The notes under the pieces are model-generated. The model was not told where the DNA came from. It did not search any database and saw only the letters and a list, made by a program, of their open reading frames with translations. A stretch of 64,000 bases of DNA from Aeromicrobium terrae. Lineage in GTDB: Bacteria; Actinomycetota; Actinomycetes; Propionibacteriales; Nocardioidaceae. How positions within the stretch are numbered: the first letter of the stretch is position 1; every line of letters begins with the position of its first letter. Shown here in pieces: positions 54,992 to 64,000 of this stretch. The translations under genes and the position numbers were made by a program. The stretch covers positions 62,001 to 126,000 of the forward strand of contig NZ_VDUX01000008.1 of the NCBI RefSeq assembly GCF_008039565.1. The letters are read 5' to 3'.

Positions 54992-55570
54992 CCAGAGGTC
55001 CGTCCACCGGACCCCGAGGTCACCGACCAGGTCGCGAAGGACGGGCAGGCTGATCCCGACGACGGTGTGGTGGTCGCCCTCGATACCCCGCACGAACGCG
55101 CCGCCGAGGCCGTCGATGGTGAACGCGCCGGCCACCTGGAGCGGCTCGCCGGTGGCGACGTAGGCGTCGATCTCGGCGTCGTCGAGGTCGGCGAAGTGCA
55201 CGATCGTCTGGGCGGGCTCGATGAACTCGCGGTCGCCGCGTCGTACGCAGTGCCCGGTGTGCAGGACGCCGGACTTCCCGCGCATGCGTCGCCAGCGCAC
55301 GACCGCCTCGGCGACGTCGGCCGGCTTGCCGAGGATCTCGCCCTCGAACGCCAGCACGGAGTCGCAGCCGATCACCAGGGCGTCGGGGTCGTCCAGCCGG
55401 TCGGCGACCGCCCGGCACTTCATCTGGGCGAGCGCGGAGGCCAGGTTGGCGGCGTCGTGCGACGTCACCTGCTCCTCGTCGACGCCGGAGACCACGACCT
55501 CGGGGTCGAGGCCGGCCGACCGGAGCGTGGCCAGGCGGGCCGGCGAGGCGGATGCCAGGACGACTCTCAT
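54977..55570 (-). CDS. maf: Maf-like nucleoside triphosphate pyrophosphatase
   Basis: 197 residues; hydrolyses non-canonical or damaged NTPs, and is linked to septum inhibition. MRVVLASASPARLATLRSAG (signature S-A-S-P-x-R), DALVIGCDSVLAFEGEILGK (catalytic Asp), GDREFIEPAQTIVHFADLDD, GLGGAFVRGIEGDHHTVVGI. Conserved neighbour of accD5/accE5 in actinobacteria. Overlaps the hypothetical gene upstream by ATGA. Confidence 0.94.
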   Translation of the reverse strand: MRVVLASASPARLATLRSAGLDPEVVVSGVDEEQVTSHDAANLASALAQMKCRAVADRLDDPDALVIGCDSVLAFEGEILGKPADVAEAVVRWRRMRGKSGVLHTGHCVRRGDREFIEPAQTIVHFADLDDAEIDAYVATGEPLQVAGAFTIDGLGGAFVRGIEGDHHTVVGISLPVLRDLVGDLGVRWTDLWSFSG

Positions 55571-56211
55571 CGTGTTTCCTCCCGATGGTCGTGGCGGGTG
55601 CGGACGACCTCGAGCCCCGGGGTCGCCAGCAGGTCCTCGACCAGCCTGGCCGTGCCGCCGACGCCCGTCCACTCGCTGTCGATGTTCGTGGTGACGGTCC
55701 ACGCATGGTCGGCCGGCCAGATCAGGTTGGGGCTGTTCACGTCCCGGGGGTGGCCGGGCGCGTAGGGAGCGGCTCCCCACCGACCCGCGTCGGCGAGCGG
55801 GCCGGCGAACAGGAGGTAGTCGTGGTCGAGCGCGAGCTTCGGGCCGTCGAGCACGTCCTGGGGGAACGCCGGCGGTGGCGGCGGCTGCTTGCGCTCCGGT
55901 CGGAAGATCCGGCCGGGCCAGCGCATCGGTCCGCTGAAGGCGACGAGGAACCCGGCGGCGTCCCCGCCGTGCAGCTCGCCGTACCCGTCCCAGAGTCCGA
56001 AGCGGCAGTCGTCGGGGGTGGTGGTGTGCTGCGCCAGCACGTCGCAGAGCCGGCGAAGAAGCTCTTCCTCGACGTGGCCCTCCTGCCGCCAACCGTCGTC
56101 GGCGTGGTGGAGCAGGCGCGCGTAGGCCTCGAACCCGGACGGGCCGAGGCAGGGGTCGGCGCCGCGGAGCCAGTCGCCTGCCGCGACCTCGGACACCGGG
56201 CGCAGCGTCAC
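55567..56211 (-). CDS. Hypothetical protein between accE and maf
   Basis: 214 residues, no family recognised. N-terminus TLRPVSEVAAGDWLRGADPC; middle PDDCRFGLWDGYGELHGGDA and a proline stretch QPPPPPAFPQDV; C-terminus WTVTTNIDSEWTGVGGTARL, an Asp/Trp-rich segment that looks like a conserved core. Appears cytoplasmic, no signal. GTG start 1 base after accE stop, and ATGA overlap with maf: it is firmly embedded in the carboxylase operon. Confidence 0.7.
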   Translation of the reverse strand: MTLRPVSEVAAGDWLRGADPCLGPSGFEAYARLLHHADDGWRQEGHVEEELLRRLCDVLAQHTTTPDDCRFGLWDGYGELHGGDAAGFLVAFSGPMRWPGRIFRPERKQPPPPPAFPQDVLDGPKLALDHDYLLFAGPLADAGRWGAAPYAPGHPRDVNSPNLIWPADHAWTVTTNIDSEWTGVGGTARLVEDLLATPGLEVVRTRHDHREETR

Positions 56212-56212
56212 C

Positions 56213-56449
56213 TCAGCTCCAGGCGGACCGGCGCCACTGGCCGGGACCGACGCGCAACGGCGTGCGGTGCGCCCGGGCCGGGTGGCCCCACTCGCTGCGC
56301 GGACGCTTCCTCGTGCGGGACGCCGCGTGCGCCGCCGCCGCGTTGCGAGCCGCCACGACGGCGACGAGCGCCGCGAGCTCCTCGGGCGTCAGGTCGCCCT
56401 TCACGACGCGCAGGACCGGCTTGGCCGGAGTGGTGGCCTCGTCGCTCAC
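56213..56449 (-). CDS. accE: Acyl-CoA carboxylase epsilon subunit
   Basis: 78 residues. [20 protein letters not shown] matches the ACC_epsilon family core (RVVxGxPTxEELAAL), followed by an Ala-rich helix and the Arg/Trp-rich tail [17 protein letters not shown], which ends W-R-R-S-A-W. Small accessory subunit that stabilises and activates the alpha/beta complex in actinobacteria. GTG overlaps the accD stop (GTGA). Confidence 0.9.
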   Translation of the reverse strand: MSDEATTPAKPVLRVVKGDLTPEELAALVAVVAARNAAAAHAASRTRKRPRSEWGHPARAHRTPLRVGPGQWRRSAWS

Positions 56450-58050
56450 AGGGGCACGTTCCCGTGCTTGCGCGGGTGCCGGGTCTCGCGCTTGGTGCGG
56501 AGCAGGCGGAGCGCCTTGACGATCTCGACACGCGTCTCGCGGGGCTCGATGACCTGGTCGACGTAGCCGCGCTCGGCCGCGAGGTACGGGTTGCAGAGCG
56601 TGTCCTCGTACTCGGTCATCAGCTCGGCGCGCAGCGCCTCGGGGTCGTCGGCCTCCTTGAGCTGCTTGCGGTAGAGGATGCCGACCGCTCCGGACGCGCC
56701 GACGACGGCGATCTGGGCGGTGGGCCACGCGATGTTCAGGTCGGCGCCGAGGTGCTTGGAGCCCATGACGTCGTACGCGCCGCCGTAGGCCTTGCGCGTG
56801 ATGACGGTGACCAGCGGCACGGTGGCCTCGGCGTAGGCGTAGATCAGCTTCGCGCCGCGGCGGATGATGCCGTTCCACTCCTGGTCGGTGCCCGGGAGGA
56901 AGCCGGGGACGTCGACGAACGTGAGCACAGGGATGTTGAACGCGTCGCAGGTGCGGACGAACCGGGCGGCCTTCTCGGACGCGTCGATGTCGAGGCAGCC
57001 GGCGAACTGCATCGGCTGGTTGGCGACGACGCCGACGCTGCGGCCCTCGACGCGGCCGAAGCCGATGACGAGGTTCGGGGCGAACAGGGCCTGGACCTCC
57101 AGGAAGTCCTGGTCGTCGAGGACGGTCTCGATCACGGTGCGGATGTCGTACGGCTGGTTGGCCGAGTCCGGGACGAGCGTGTCGAGGGCGATGTCGATGT
57201 CGTTCGGCTCCAGCTCCGCGACGTCGTCGTACGGCTCCGGCTCCTCCAGGTTGTTCTGCGGGAGGTAGGAGATCAGCGCCTTCACGTACTCGATCGCGTC
57301 CTCCTCGTCCGAGCCCATGTAGTGCGCGTTGCCGCTGCGGGTGTTGTGGGTCCGGGCGCCGCCGAGGTCCTCCATCGTGACGTCCTCGCCGGTGACCGTC
57401 TTGATGATCTCCGGGCCGGTGATGAACATGTTCGACGTCTGGTCGACCATCACGACGAAGTCGGTGAGCGCGGGGGAGTAGACGTGGCCGCCGGCGTTGG
57501 CACCCATGATCAGCGAGATCTGCGGGATGACGCCCGACGCGTCGACGTTGAGCTTGAAGATCTCGCCGTAGAGGCCGAGCGAGACGACGCCCTCCTGGAT
57601 GCGGGCGCCGGAGCCCTCGTTGATGCCGATGATCGGGCAGCCGGCCTTGACCGCCATCTCCATGACCTTGACGATCTTCTCGCCGTAGACCTGGCCGAGG
57701 CTGCCGCCGAAGACGCTGAAGTCCTGGCTGAACACGCAGACCTGGCGGCCGTCGATGGTGCCGTAGCCGGTGATGACGCCGTCGCCGAGCGGGCGGTTCT
57801 TCTCCAGCCCGAACGCGGTGCTGCGGTGGCGGGCGAGCGCGTCGAGCTCGACGAACGAGCCCTCGTCGAGCAGCTGGTCGATGCGCTCACGGGCGCTCTG
57901 GCGGCCGCGGGCACTCTGCTTCTCGTGCGCGCGCTCGGCCATCTCGACCCGTGCGGTGTCGCGGCGCTTCTTGAAGTCGTCGAGCTTTCCGGCGGTGGTG
58001 TGCAGCTCGGGATGAGCCTCGATCTCGGCGTCGCTGGCGGCGTCAGTCAT
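56446..58050 (-). CDS. accD5: Acyl-CoA carboxylase beta (carboxyltransferase) subunit
   Basis: 534 residues; transfers CO2 from biotin to acetyl-/propionyl-CoA. Two crotonase-like halves: [40 protein letters not shown] (N half, biotin/CoA oxyanion), [20 protein letters not shown] and [20 protein letters not shown] (C half). Gene order accD-accE-hypothetical-maf with divergent birA matches actinobacterial accD5 loci, whose enzyme prefers propionyl-CoA. Symbol by context and similarity. Confidence 0.94.
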   Translation of the reverse strand: MTDAASDAEIEAHPELHTTAGKLDDFKKRRDTARVEMAERAHEKQSARGRQSARERIDQLLDEGSFVELDALARHRSTAFGLEKNRPLGDGVITGYGTIDGRQVCVFSQDFSVFGGSLGQVYGEKIVKVMEMAVKAGCPIIGINEGSGARIQEGVVSLGLYGEIFKLNVDASGVIPQISLIMGANAGGHVYSPALTDFVVMVDQTSNMFITGPEIIKTVTGEDVTMEDLGGARTHNTRSGNAHYMGSDEEDAIEYVKALISYLPQNNLEEPEPYDDVAELEPNDIDIALDTLVPDSANQPYDIRTVIETVLDDQDFLEVQALFAPNLVIGFGRVEGRSVGVVANQPMQFAGCLDIDASEKAARFVRTCDAFNIPVLTFVDVPGFLPGTDQEWNGIIRRGAKLIYAYAEATVPLVTVITRKAYGGAYDVMGSKHLGADLNIAWPTAQIAVVGASGAVGILYRKQLKEADDPEALRAELMTEYEDTLCNPYLAAERGYVDQVIEPRETRVEIVKALRLLRTKRETRHPRKHGNVPL

Positions 58051-58079
58051 GACCAGAAGGGTATGCGAGGGTGCTGTTC

Positions 58080-58898
58080 ATGTCGTACCGGGACCTGGGC
58101 CGCCCGCCACTGGACGGCCGCGCGCTGCGAGCCGCGCTGGTGGGCGAGAACACCTTCTGGACGGACGTCGTGGTCACCCCGACCACGGCCAGCACGAACG
58201 CCGACCTCGCCGAGGCCGCCCGCGCGGGTGCTCCCGAGGGCACCGTGCACACCACCGACCACCAGGTCGCCGGCCGCGGACGGCTCGACCGCACCTGGGA
58301 GTCGCCGGAGGGATCGGGCCTGGCCGTCTCGGTGCTCCTCCGCCCCGACGACGTCCCGGCCACCCGGTGGGTCTGGCTGCCGCTGCTCACCGGGCTGGCG
58401 GTCGCCGCGACCGTCGAGGAGTGCGGCGTCGAGTGCGGCGTGAAGTGGCCCAACGACGTCCTGGTGGACGAGCGCAAGATCGCCGGCATCCTGCTGGAGC
58501 GCGTGGAAACCGGGACGGGTCCCGCCGCAGTGGTCGGCATCGGCCTGAACGTCTCCCTCCGCGAGGACGAGCGACCGATCGAGACGGCCACCTCCCTCGC
58601 CATCGAGGGCGCCACCGAGACCGACCGGACCGTCGTCCTGCGCGTGCTGCTGCGCAACCTCGAGGCGCTGTACCGGGCCTGGCGATCCACCGGCGGCGAC
58701 CCGTCCGCCGGGATCCGCGAGTCCTACGTCCGGCGCTGCCTGACGATCGGCTCGCAGGTGAGCGTCGCGATGCCGGACGGCTCCACGCTGACCGGGCGGG
58801 CCGAGGACGTCGACGAGCACGGCCGCCTCGTCGTCGACGGCCGCGCGCTGAGCGCCGGGGACATCACGCACGTGAGACCGGCCACCCCCGGTTCGTGA
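58080..58898 (+). CDS. birA: Biotin--[acetyl-CoA-carboxylase] ligase
   Basis: Activates biotin and attaches it to the biotinyl-Lys of AccA3. 272 residues, catalytic core TTASTNADLAEAARAGAPEG, GRGRLDRTWESPEGSGLAVS (biotin/AMP loop), VKWPNDVLVDERKIAGILLE (active-site Lys), then a C-terminal SH3-like domain. It lacks the N-terminal HTH of E. coli BirA, so it is not a repressor. ATG preceded by GAGGG at ~10 bases; divergent from accD5. Confidence 0.95.
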   Translation: MSYRDLGRPPLDGRALRAALVGENTFWTDVVVTPTTASTNADLAEAARAGAPEGTVHTTDHQVAGRGRLDRTWESPEGSGLAVSVLLRPDDVPATRWVWLPLLTGLAVAATVEECGVECGVKWPNDVLVDERKIAGILLERVETGTGPAAVVGIGLNVSLREDERPIETATSLAIEGATETDRTVVLRVLLRNLEALYRAWRSTGGDPSAGIRESYVRRCLTIGSQVSVAMPDGSTLTGRAEDVDEHGRLVVDGRALSAGDITHVRPATPGS

Positions 58899-58910
58899 CA
58901 AACTCGGACC

Positions 58911-59417
58911 ATGACCTTGCCCCGCAAGCTGATGGTCGACGGCGAGCAGACCGTCGCCACGACCCGCACGCACGTGAAGGTGCTGTTCCTGCCGGTCGTC
59001 ATCCTGCTGGCCGTGGCGCTGGCGGGCGGATTCCTCGCCGGCCGCATCGGCGACTCCGGCAACGGCGTGCCGCGCTGGATCGTGATCGGCGTCGCCGTCG
59101 TGCTCGTGCTCTGGGGATCGGTGCTCCCGTTCATCCGCTGGTACACGTGGACGTACACGATCACCAACAAGCGGCTGGTCGAGCAGAAGGGCATCCTGAC
59201 GCGCACCGGTCGCGTCATCCCGCTCAGCCGCATCAACGACGTCTCGTTCGAGAAGAACCTGAACGACCGGATCCTCGGCTGCGGCACGTTGATCATCCAC
59301 GACGCCAGCGAGCAGGCCGGGCTCGAGCTGCGCGACATCCCGCACATCGAGGACATCCACCGCACGATCACCGGGCTCGTCGACCGGGCCCACGGCGGGA
59401 GCGATGAATCCATCTGA
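58911..59417 (+). CDS. PH-domain (bPH2, YdbS-like) membrane protein
   Basis: 168 residues: two helices (VLFLPVVILLAVALAGGFLA; WIVIGVAVVLVLWGSVLPFI) and a bacterial PH-like domain (WTYTITNKRLVEQKGILTRT, GRVIPLSRINDVSFEKNLND, RILGCGTLIIHDASEQAGLE). Orthologues lie next to birA in mycobacteria (Rv3278c). Function not established. Its 3' end overlaps the adenylate cyclase gene by 14 bases. Confidence 0.87.
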   Translation: MTLPRKLMVDGEQTVATTRTHVKVLFLPVVILLAVALAGGFLAGRIGDSGNGVPRWIVIGVAVVLVLWGSVLPFIRWYTWTYTITNKRLVEQKGILTRTGRVIPLSRINDVSFEKNLNDRILGCGTLIIHDASEQAGLELRDIPHIEDIHRTITGLVDRAHGGSDESI

Positions 59418-60420
59418 GCCCAGGCAGCAGCTGAGGGAAGAGCTCGCCCGCCTGATCCTCGGCGGCGAGACCCGCCTGACCGGGGACGAGGTCCTCACCA
59501 AGGGTGGTCTCAGCCGTGAGCACGGCGACCGACTCTGGCGCGCCCTCGGCTTCCCCGACACCGGCAGCTCCCCGGCTTACGGCGAGACCGACGTCGAGGC
59601 GATCGAGATCGTGGCGGCCGCGCTCGAGGAGGGCCTGCTCGACGAGGCGACGATCTTTCGGATGACCCGCGCCCTCGGCCAGACGATGTCGCGGCTGGCG
59701 GACTGGCAGATGGGCACGCTCGTCGAGCAGGTCGAGTCGCACGTCGAGGAAGGGCGGGCCGGCGGCCGGCTCGAGGCCGCCGTGATGCTGGCCCAGCAGG
59801 CCGAGCCCGGCTTCGAGCGGCTGATGATCTACGCGTGGCGGCGGCACCTCGCGGCCGCGGCCACCCGCATGGAGGCCCTGGGCGCCGCCGACGCCGAGCT
59901 GCTCAGCACGACCATGAGCGTCGGGTTCGCCGACCTCTCCCGCTTCACGTCGCTGTCCAACCAGCTCGACGACGCGAGCCTCGGCGCGCTCGTGGAGAGC
60001 TTCGAGTCCCAGTGCACGGACGTCGTCACGGCGCACGGCGGCCGCGTCATCAAGGCGCTCGGCGACTCCATCCTGTTCGTCAACCCGGACCCGCGGGCGG
60101 CCACGGTGACCGCGCTGGAGATGGTCAGCAGCGTCGGGTCGCACGGCGAGCTGCCGGCCATCCGGGCCGGCTTGGCCACCGGCTCGGTGCTCAGTCGGCT
60201 CGGCGACGTCTTCGGCCCACCCGTCAACCTGGCGTCACGCCTGTCCCACGTGGCCCGGAGCAACCGGGTGCTCATCGACGACGACACCGCGTCCGCCCTC
60301 GACCCGGACGAGTTCGAGTGCCGGCCGCTCCCACCGCGTCCGCTGCGCGGCTTCGGCAACGTCTCGCCCATCACCGTGAGCGTCCGGACCGGGTTCCGCT
60401 CCTCTAGGCTCAACTCATGA
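59404..60420 (+). CDS. Class III adenylate cyclase with N-terminal regulatory domain
   Basis: 338 residues. N-terminal ~150 residues are a helical regulatory domain of the kind in M. tuberculosis Rv1264 and Rv2212. C-terminal catalytic domain: metal-binding VGFADLSRFTSLSN, GGRVIKALGDSILFV (Lys and second Asp), and GDVFGPPVNLASRLSHVA with the adenine-specifying Asp, transition-state Asn and Arg. All catalytic residues are present, unlike the cyclase-receiver fusion at 20452. ATG overlaps the PH gene; stop overlaps purK (ATGA). Confidence 0.93.
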   Translation: MNPSEPRQQLREELARLILGGETRLTGDEVLTKGGLSREHGDRLWRALGFPDTGSSPAYGETDVEAIEIVAAALEEGLLDEATIFRMTRALGQTMSRLADWQMGTLVEQVESHVEEGRAGGRLEAAVMLAQQAEPGFERLMIYAWRRHLAAAATRMEALGAADAELLSTTMSVGFADLSRFTSLSNQLDDASLGALVESFESQCTDVVTAHGGRVIKALGDSILFVNPDPRAATVTALEMVSSVGSHGELPAIRAGLATGSVLSRLGDVFGPPVNLASRLSHVARSNRVLIDDDTASALDPDEFECRPLPPRPLRGFGNVSPITVSVRTGFRSSRLNS

Positions 60421-61565
60421 GCAGTGCCGACCAAGGCCGCCCAAGGCCCGGCACCCCCGCCGGGCTCGCCGTGATCGGTGGCGGCCAGCTGGCTCGGATG
60501 ATGCAGCAGGCGGCGATCGGTCTCGGGGTCCGGATCCGGCTCCTCGCCGAGGGCCCCGACGTCTCAGCGGCCCAGGTGATCCCCGACCACGTCGTGGGCG
60601 ACTACACCGACCTCGACGACCTGCGCACCGCGGTCGCCGACGCCGCCGTCGTCACGTTCGACCACGAGCACGTGCCGCCGGAGCACCTGGCCGCCATCGA
60701 GGCCGAGGGCCACGCGTGCCGCCCCGGCCCGCACGCCCTGATCTACGCCCAGGACAAGCGCGCCATGCGCGAACGGCTCACCGAGCTCGGTGCGCCGTGC
60801 CCGCGCTGGGCGGTCGTCGAGTCGCCCGGAGACCTCGCGGACTTCGGTCTCCCCGCCGTCCTGAAGACCACCCGCGGCGGCTACGACGGCAAGGGCGTCT
60901 GGGTCGTGCGGGAGCCGGCCGACGCGGACGAGGCGTTCGCCAGTGGCCGGCCGCTGATCGCCGAGGAGCTCGTCGACTTCCGGCGCGAGCTGTCCGCCCA
61001 GGTGGCGCGCCGCCCGTCCGGCGACGTCGTGGCCTACCCGGTCGTCGAGTCCACGCAGGTGGACGGCGTCTGCAAGGAGGTCGTCGCACCGGCCCCCGAC
61101 CACCCGGACGCCGCCCAGGACCTTGCGCGACGCATCTCCACCGAGCTCGACGTCGTCGGCATGCTCGCCGTGGAGCTGTTCGAGACCCGGGACGGCCGGC
61201 TGCTCGTCAACGAGCTGGCCATGCGGCCGCACAACACCGGCCACTGGTCCATCGACGGCTCGGCCACCAGCCAGTTCGAGAACCACCTGCGGGCCGTCCT
61301 CGACCTCCCGCTGGGACCCACCGATCCCCACCACCCGTGGTCCGTCATGGTCAACATCCTCGGCGGCGCCGTCGAGGACCTGGCGGCACAGCGCTCCGTC
61401 GTGCTTGCCGAGGACCCGGGCGTGCACGTCCACCTCTACGGCAAGACCGTCAAGGCCGGCCGCAAGGTCGGGCACGTCACCGTCGTCGGGGACGACCTGG
61501 ACGAGACACTGTCCCGCGCGCGCCGCGCCGCAGACCTCTTCGAGAAGGGATCCACCGATGGCTGA
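60417..61565 (+). CDS. purK: N5-carboxyaminoimidazole ribonucleotide synthase
   Basis: ATP-dependent carboxylation of AIR to N5-CAIR in purine synthesis. 382 residues, ATP-grasp: [20 protein letters not shown] (N-terminal signature), [20 protein letters not shown] (ATP loop), [20 protein letters not shown] (metal/product region), [14 protein letters not shown] overlap with the cyclase gene upstream, 8-base overlap with purE downstream. Confidence 0.97.
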   Translation: MSSADQGRPRPGTPAGLAVIGGGQLARMMQQAAIGLGVRIRLLAEGPDVSAAQVIPDHVVGDYTDLDDLRTAVADAAVVTFDHEHVPPEHLAAIEAEGHACRPGPHALIYAQDKRAMRERLTELGAPCPRWAVVESPGDLADFGLPAVLKTTRGGYDGKGVWVVREPADADEAFASGRPLIAEELVDFRRELSAQVARRPSGDVVAYPVVESTQVDGVCKEVVAPAPDHPDAAQDLARRISTELDVVGMLAVELFETRDGRLLVNELAMRPHNTGHWSIDGSATSQFENHLRAVLDLPLGPTDPHHPWSVMVNILGGAVEDLAAQRSVVLAEDPGVHVHLYGKTVKAGRKVGHVTVVGDDLDETLSRARRAADLFEKGSTDG

Positions 61566-62073
61566 CGCACCCAGGGTCGGGATCGTCATGGGGTCGGACT
61601 CCGACTGGCCCACGATGCAGGAGGCGGCGACCGCCCTCGACGAGCTCGGCATCGCCTACGAGGCCGACGTCGTCTCCGCGCACCGGATGCCGGACGAGAT
61701 GCTCGCCTACGGACGCGAGGCCCACGGCCGCGGCCTCGAGGTGATCATCGCCGGCGCCGGGGGAGCGGCCCACCTCCCCGGGATGCTCGCGTCGGTCACC
61801 CCGCTGCCGGTCATCGGTGTCCCGGTGCCGCTCAAGTACCTCGACGGCATGGACTCGCTGCTCTCGATCGTCCAGATGCCGGCCGGGGTCCCCGTGGCGA
61901 CCGTGTCGATCGGCGGCGCGCGGAACGCCGGGCTGCTGGCCGTTCGCATCCTCGCCACCGGCGACCCGGCCCTGACGGACCGCATGACCGCGTTCCAGGC
62001 CGAGCTCACCGAGGCCGCCCGCGCGAAGGGCGCCAACGTCCGGTCGCCCGGGCCGTCGGCCGGCTTCCGCTAG
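61558..62073 (+). CDS. purE: N5-carboxyaminoimidazole ribonucleotide mutase
   Basis: Moves the carboxylate of N5-CAIR to C4, the step after PurK. 171 residues, bacterial class I Pur[41 protein letters not shown] (active-site His), [43 protein letters not shown] chosen inside the purK 3' end. Its stop abuts the stop of the convergent PPOX gene. Confidence 0.97.
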   Translation: MADAPRVGIVMGSDSDWPTMQEAATALDELGIAYEADVVSAHRMPDEMLAYGREAHGRGLEVIIAGAGGAAHLPGMLASVTPLPVIGVPVPLKYLDGMDSLLSIVQMPAGVPVATVSIGGARNAGLLAVRILATGDPALTDRMTAFQAELTEAARAKGANVRSPGPSAGFR

Positions 62074-62685
62074 CTAGTACAGGCCCTTGGCGTACTGCTC
62101 GCCGTAGTACGCCTCGAGCTCCTCGAGGGAGTCCTCGGGACGTTCCAGCGACTGCGCGATCCGGGCCCGCGACGGCACGGCGTCGGGCTGCCACGTGTCT
62201 GGCTCCCAGAGGTGGGACCGCAGGAACGCCTTCGCGCAGTGGAAGAAGACCTGCTCGACGGCGATCTCGCAGATCAGCGCGGGGCGGTGGCCCTTGACCA
62301 CCATCTCGTCGGCGTACGGGGCGTCGGTCAGGAGCGTCGCCCGGCCGTTGACGCGCAGCGTGTCACCACGACCGGGCACGACGAACATCAGCCCGATCTG
62401 CGGGTTCTCCAGCAGGTTCCGGTAGCCGTCCGCGCGCCGGTTGCCGGGCCGCTCGGGCAGCGCGAGCGTGTGCTCGTCGACGACGCGCACGAACCCCGGC
62501 GGGTCGCCCTTGGGGGAGACGTCGCACGTGCCGTCCGCGGCCGACGTGGAGACGGCGCAGAACGGGGACGCGGCGATGAACGCCTGGTGCTCGGGGTGGA
62601 GCCGGTCGCGGTCCTTGGCGAGCACGCGGGGGAGCGGCTCGCCCAGGACCGCGGTCAGCGCGGCGAGGTCACGGATGGTGCTCAC
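62074..62685 (-). CDS. Pyridoxamine 5'-phosphate oxidase-family (PPOX) FMN protein
   Basis: 203 residues, split-barrel flavin-binding protein: PFCAVSTSAADGTCDVSPKG, LALPERPGNRRADGYRNLLE, IGLMFVVPGRGDTLRVNGRA. This pattern belongs to the MSMEG_1061-type FMN-dependent PPOX group of uncertain reaction, not PdxH. The C-terminal FFHCAKAFLRSHLWEPDTW is typical. GTG start overlaps the LCP stop (GTGA). Confidence 0.87.
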   Translation of the reverse strand: MSTIRDLAALTAVLGEPLPRVLAKDRDRLHPEHQAFIAASPFCAVSTSAADGTCDVSPKGDPPGFVRVVDEHTLALPERPGNRRADGYRNLLENPQIGLMFVVPGRGDTLRVNGRATLLTDAPYADEMVVKGHRPALICEIAVEQVFFHCAKAFLRSHLWEPDTWQPDAVPSRARIAQSLERPEDSLEELEAYYGEQYAKGLY

Positions 62686-63794
62686 TTCGGCAGCCCGTCC
62701 TTCGTGCAGAGGTTCCCGATCTTGTCGGTCTGGTCGTTCTTGATGTAGCCGAAGAACTTCAGCGCGCGCTCGCGGTCCCAGTGCACGGCGAAGTCGGCCA
62801 GCGGCACCGTGCAGCTCTTGCCGTCGCCGCTCATCGCGGCCGAGAGCGCGAGCGCGAACCGCGCGAGCGCGATGCGTCCGGTGCCCTCCCCGATCTGCAG
62901 CGAGCTGGCCGCGCCGTCGTTGACCTTGTAGTACCGGATCGGGTCGATGAACGTCCAGGGCGACTTCGCCTTGCGGGCGACGCCCCCGAGCACCTCGCGC
63001 TGGCTCTGCACGCGCTGGATGTCCTGCGTGGCGTAGGCGTGCCGGGCCCGCGAGTAGGCGAGGGCCGTGGCGCCGTCGGCGGTCTGGCAGCCCTTCTTCA
63101 CGTCCAGCCCGGAGTCCTTGTCCTTGATGTCCTGCTTCGGGCAGATCTCGACGCCGTCGAGCGAGTCGACGACCTTCACGAGGCCGCCGAAGCCGATCTC
63201 GACGTAGTGGTCGATCCGCACGCCGGTGGCGTCCTCGATCGTGTTCACGAGCAGCTGCGGGCCGCCGAACGCGTAGGCCGCGTTGATCTTGGTCGTCCCG
63301 TAGCCCTTCACGGGCACGAGCGAGTCGCGCGGCAGCGACACGAGCGTCGAGGGTCCGTCGCCGGTGTGCAGCAGGAGGATCGTGTCGGTGCGGCCGCGCC
63401 CGCCGGAGTCGCCGCCGGTGGCGAGCCGCTTCTGCTCCTCCTTGGTCAGGCCCTTCCGGCTGTCGGACCCGACGAGCAGGTACGTGGTGCCCGGCTGGTC
63501 GCCCGGGCGGTCGCCGCCCGGGTCGGCGTCGACGGTCGTGATGGTGCTGTACGCCCACAGCGGCACGGCGACGAGGTAGACGATCCAGGCCAGCAGGAGC
63601 ACGCCGATGACCCGCAGCGTCTTCTTGACCCCGCCGGCGCCACCGCGACCCCGTGACGAACCGGGCGGCGGGAGGTTCGGAGGGGGAAGGTCGTCGCGTG
63701 GCTCGGTGGCCTGCACGGAGGTGGGCGTGTCGTCCTCGCCCTTGCCCTTGCCGTACAGCCAGTCGTAGCCGCCCTCGGGGCGCTCATCCGGCAT
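62682..63794 (-). CDS. LytR-CpsA-Psr (LCP) family protein
   Basis: 370 residues. Proline/charged cytoplasmic N-terminus (~1-75, RPEGGYDWLYGKGKGEDDT), one transmembrane helix (TLRVIGVLLLAWIVYLVAVP), then an external LCP domain: TTYLLVGSDSRKGLTKEEQ, GGRGRTDTILLLHTGDGPST, VSLPRDSLVPVKGYGTTKIN, ATALAYSRARHAYATQDIQR (catalytic Arg and Asp residues). LCP enzymes attach wall polymers such as teichoic acids or arabinogalactan to peptidoglycan. ATG at 63794 fits AGGATGAG upstream; another ATG lies 9 bases upstream. Confidence 0.92.
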   Translation of the reverse strand: MPDERPEGGYDWLYGKGKGEDDTPTSVQATEPRDDLPPPNLPPPGSSRGRGGAGGVKKTLRVIGVLLLAWIVYLVAVPLWAYSTITTVDADPGGDRPGDQPGTTYLLVGSDSRKGLTKEEQKRLATGGDSGGRGRTDTILLLHTGDGPSTLVSLPRDSLVPVKGYGTTKINAAYAFGGPQLLVNTIEDATGVRIDHYVEIGFGGLVKVVDSLDGVEICPKQDIKDKDSGLDVKKGCQTADGATALAYSRARHAYATQDIQRVQSQREVLGGVARKAKSPWTFIDPIRYYKVNDGAASSLQIGEGTGRIALARFALALSAAMSGDGKSCTVPLADFAVHWDRERALKFFGYIKNDQTDKIGNLCTKDGLPK

Positions 63795-63913
63795 GCGGCT
63801 CATCCTAGGTGGCGTCAGAACCACCGGCGTGTCGCACGCAAACCTCAACCTCAACTCGAGGCTTCTGTGGTTCGATCAAGGCGTCCCTCTAGATCTTCCC
63901 CCGTGAGGAACCC

Positions 63914-64000
63914 ATGGTTGACCGCACCTCTGTGTTGAGCGCCTCGAACTCCGTGGCGTTCCGCCGGGCCCTCACCTTGACCTTCATGACGCTCGTCATG
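63914..64000 (+). CDS. Partial CDS, 5' end only, unrecognised
   Basis: Starts ATG after TGAGGAA (good ribosome site) and runs 29 codons to the end of the window (MVDRTSVLSASNSVAFRRAL, then LTLTFMTLVM). The hydrophobic run after the basic patch suggests an N-terminal membrane segment. No family can be assigned from so little. It is divergent from the LCP gene (~120-base gap), so it may be another envelope-assembly gene. Confidence 0.6.
   Translation, partial: MVDRTSVLSASNSVAFRRALTLTFMTLVM

Overview
The window is chromosomal DNA from a high-GC actinobacterium. GC is high throughout with GC-rich third codon positions, GTG and TTG starts are common, and many co-directional genes overlap through ATGA or GTGA. 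Gene content also fits: acyl-CoA carboxylase with an epsilon subunit, a DUF222/HNH (13E12-type) gene, LGFP-repeat PGRP amidases and an Sdh1-type succinate dehydrogenase. A Nocardioidaceae-like member of the Propionibacteriales is my inference; no rRNA marker is present. Many neighbours (sdh, add, deoA, cdd, pmmB/deoD, lpdA, accA3/accD5/accE5/birA/maf, purE/purK, an LCP gene) lie close together in the Mycobacterium tuberculosis chromosome too, so this looks like a conserved core region with local insertions. I see no rRNA, tRNA, CRISPR array, insertion sequence or prophage, and no gene-free stretch above about 140 bases.

Layout. 0-8.8 kb: monomeric isocitrate dehydrogenase, a GNAT enzyme, a YcaQ-like winged-helix protein, an MFS pump, two small envelope proteins, then a divergent RimK/RimB/M14 peptide-modification locus. 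8.8-14.2 kb (minus): galK-pheA-GNAT-DHA2 pump-purU. 14.3-20.4 kb: trpS, a 2H-family protein, a LysR regulator divergent from sdhCAB. 20.4-24.1 kb: a signalling cluster (cyclase-receiver fusion, NarL-type regulator, lone receiver, histidine kinase). 24.1-27 kb: marR-MFS with a readable operator, and an M20 amidohydrolase.

27-46 kb is largely devoted to nucleosides. A BMP lipoprotein and ABC transporter are followed by cdd, a cytochrome P450, deoA, a MaoC-like hydratase and add. deoC with two aldehyde dehydrogenases, and a PNP with a sugar-phosphate mutase, follow on the minus strand. Together these can import nucleosides, deaminate and phosphorolyse them, and pass pentose phosphates to central metabolism. 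The P450 and MaoC genes do not fit that scheme. A YCII protein, a secreted SGNH hydrolase, a PIG-L deacetylase and an HNH gene with a LexA-like box are interspersed.

47-64 kb carries envelope and lipid genes: two tandem PGRP amidases (one fused to SpoIID) behind MtrA-like repeats, the acyl-CoA carboxylase alpha, beta and epsilon genes with birA, an acyl-CoA dehydrogenase, maf, a PH-domain protein, a class III adenylate cyclase, purK-purE, a PPOX protein and an LCP ligase. The window ends inside a new gene.

The most noteworthy items are the RimK-RCK_C divergon, the cyclase-receiver fusion, the P450 in a nucleoside operon, a truncated ALDH pseudoenzyme co-translated with an intact ALDH, and several readable regulatory sites (MarR, LexA, MtrA-like, an accA/ACAD palindrome and a structured bmp-ABC spacer).
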